A stretch of DNA of 13,960 nt from an uncultured Syntrophobacteraceae bacterium (GTDB lineage Bacteria; Desulfobacterota; Syntrophobacteria; Syntrophobacterales; Syntrophobacteraceae), in contig CALBZH010000681.1 of the NCBI GenBank assembly GCA_937889795.1, forward strand, positions 1 through 13,960, written 5' to 3'. How positions within the stretch are numbered: the stretch's first letter is position 1; the number at the start of each line of letters is the position of its first letter. A program made the position numbers and the translations under genes. Positions 13,275 through 13,960 of the stretch are shown here, piece by piece. The notes under the pieces were generated by a model. That model made no database searches. It was not told where the DNA came from and saw only the letters and a program-made list of their open reading frames with translations.

Positions 13275-13518
13275 ATGAAAAGGACATTCTCATGGTTAGT
13301 GCTGCTGCTCTTCATCGCCGCTTGCACCGCCCAGGACTGGGTGCTGCTGGAGCCGAAAGCAGATCTACTTCATTCCCTCAGTCAACAGCGAGGGGGTTCT
13401 GGCTAGGTCAGAGGTGCTGGTAAAGCTCCTTGAGCGGGAGACCGGCTACTTCTTCGTTTGTGCTGTCACGACGAGCTATCTGGTACCGGTCGGCACCAAC
13501 AAGTGGGATTTCGCCTGA
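13275..13518 (+). pseudogene. Frameshifted, truncated PhnD-like phosphate/phosphonate-binding lipoprotein
   Basis: ATG 13275 opens a lipoprotein signal peptide: MKRTFSWLVLLLFIAAC with the lipobox cysteine at residue 17, then TAQDWVLLEPK. The frame runs to a TAG at 13404-13406. From about 13360 the +1 frame carries the expected continuation QIYFIPSVNSEGVLARSEVL, KLLERETGYFF and TTSYLVPVGTNKWDFA, ending at a TGA at 13516-13518. This matches the first 80 or so residues of PhnD-type periplasmic binding proteins (IPSVN...VLAR...LLExETG...TSYxxV...GTNK.DFA), which are normally about 300 aa. A single-base indel near 13358-13363 explains the shift; a small deletion appears between SYL and GTNK, and the rest of the gene is missing. 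No transporter partner genes are visible. Confidence 0.7.
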
Positions 13519-13876
13519 GAAAGGTAAAGGTGTCACCCGTTAAAAGGTTGTCCTTCAAAAGCAAAAAAGTTCACCATGCAAGAAAAAGTGGTTTTCCAAG
13601 CCTTGCATTTTGCGGTCATCGGCATTGAACCATAACCGTTATTTCTTTCATGTTTTGATGTCAGCTTTTGCTGCAAGCTGAATAGTTACAGGCAAAGAAT
13701 ATTCAGTGGCAATATTTCCCTCCTTTTACCTCACAACCCTCCGTTCCCCGCAAACGAAAAAGCCCACCAAAAGAGGTCTTTTCTGTTGATGTTTCGGGAG
13801 CTTGTCATCCTATGGGCGATACCCCTTGCTAACGTTTCACATGCACTTTCCATGCTGAGAACAATTCATTTCCTTG
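13519..13876. other. Region without a gene
   Basis: No frame shows a ribosome site with codon use like the neighbours. GC content is well below that of the coding regions. A 6-bp stem CAGCTT/AAGCTG (13662-13680) is visible, as is the terminator candidate listed separately. It may be the decayed continuation of the PhnD-like gene or simple intergenic DNA; I see no PhnD-like residues past 13518. Confidence 0.4.
13757..13782 (-). terminator. Weak intrinsic terminator candidate for the right-edge minus-strand gene
   Basis: Read on the minus strand, AAAAG-ACC and GGT-GGG-CTTTT form a two-part stem (AAAAG/CTTTT and ACC/GGT) around TCTTTT, followed by a T-run from the five A's at 13757-13761. It lies about 95 bases after the stop codon of the gene entering from the right. 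The three-base bulge makes it weak. Confidence 0.3.
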
Positions 13877-13960
13877 TTACTCTGAAGAGAACTCCTTCTC
13901 GTACTTCCGCAACAGCTTTTCCACGTCCCGTTTCATGGGCGCCTTCCACGGCCCCACGGC
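13877..13960 (-). CDS. C-terminal 27 codons of an unrecognised protein (partial)
   Basis: The minus-strand frame is open from the right edge to a TAA at 13879-13877. It encodes AVGPWKAPMKRDVEKLLRKY followed by EKEFSSE, with GC-ending codons typical of the genome. The tail is an amphipathic, highly charged helix. The family cannot be named from this piece. An internal ATG would leave only 19 codons, so the gene most likely continues beyond the window. Confidence 0.55.
   Translation of the reverse strand, partial: AVGPWKAPMKRDVEKLLRKYEKEFSSE

Noticed and set aside
13190..13423. A 77-codon plus-strand frame in the right flank
   Set aside because: It overlaps the lipoprotein remnant in another frame, has no ribosome site fitting its start and no recognisable domain.
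1..13960. CRISPR arrays, tRNA or rRNA genes, insertion sequences
   Set aside because: I saw no regularly spaced repeats, no cloverleaf-like sequence and no transposase motifs on either strand.

Overview
The window looks like a chromosomal segment of a Geobacter/Geomonas-type Desulfuromonadales bacterium. The supporting signs are GC-rich coding sequence with strong GC3 bias, the C-terminus of a short transaldolase at the left edge, and the general style of the genes. This assignment is by recognition only and could not be checked by search.

Layout. (1) Positions 1-1112 hold the end of a transaldolase, then a stand-alone class I SAM methyltransferase (287-1063) that resembles trans-aconitate methyltransferases and is followed by a 12-bp-stem hairpin. 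(2) Positions 1113-1510 are non-coding. They end in a promoter with a 20-bp lux-box-type dyad (1436-1455) and a TACTAT -10 element. (3) Positions 1511-12169 form a long one-directional, operon-like run. It contains an acyl-homoserine-lactone synthase (luxI family), a 165-aa orphan, a SAM methyltransferase, a radical SAM enzyme, a decayed stretch, a YrdC/Sua5-type carbamoyl-AMP synthase paralogue, an outer-membrane beta-barrel candidate, an MFS exporter, a decayed gene, two tandem LeuD-LeuC (aconitase-superfamily) pairs and a last SAM methyltransferase. (4) A convergent LuxR-type regulator (12226-12990, minus) closes the cluster. (5) To the right lie an AT-rich regulatory region, a frameshifted and truncated PhnD-like lipoprotein remnant (13275-13518), 358 bases with no gene, and the last 27 codons of an unknown minus-strand gene.

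How it may work. LuxI and LuxR bracket the biosynthetic run, and the only clear promoter is a LuxR-type one in front of luxI. The simplest reading is a quorum-sensing-controlled gene cluster for a small molecule. Two LeuCD-type hydro-lyase/isomerases without an isopropylmalate or homocitrate synthase or a dehydrogenase suggest chemistry on a di- or tricarboxylic acid. A radical SAM enzyme, two or three methyltransferases and a carbamoyl-AMP-forming enzyme would tailor it, and the MFS and outer-membrane proteins would move it out of the cell. The product is unknown and this pathway is inference. Signs of decay inside the run (4379-4705 and 7527-7904) and beside luxR suggest a cluster that has lost parts, or sequence errors.
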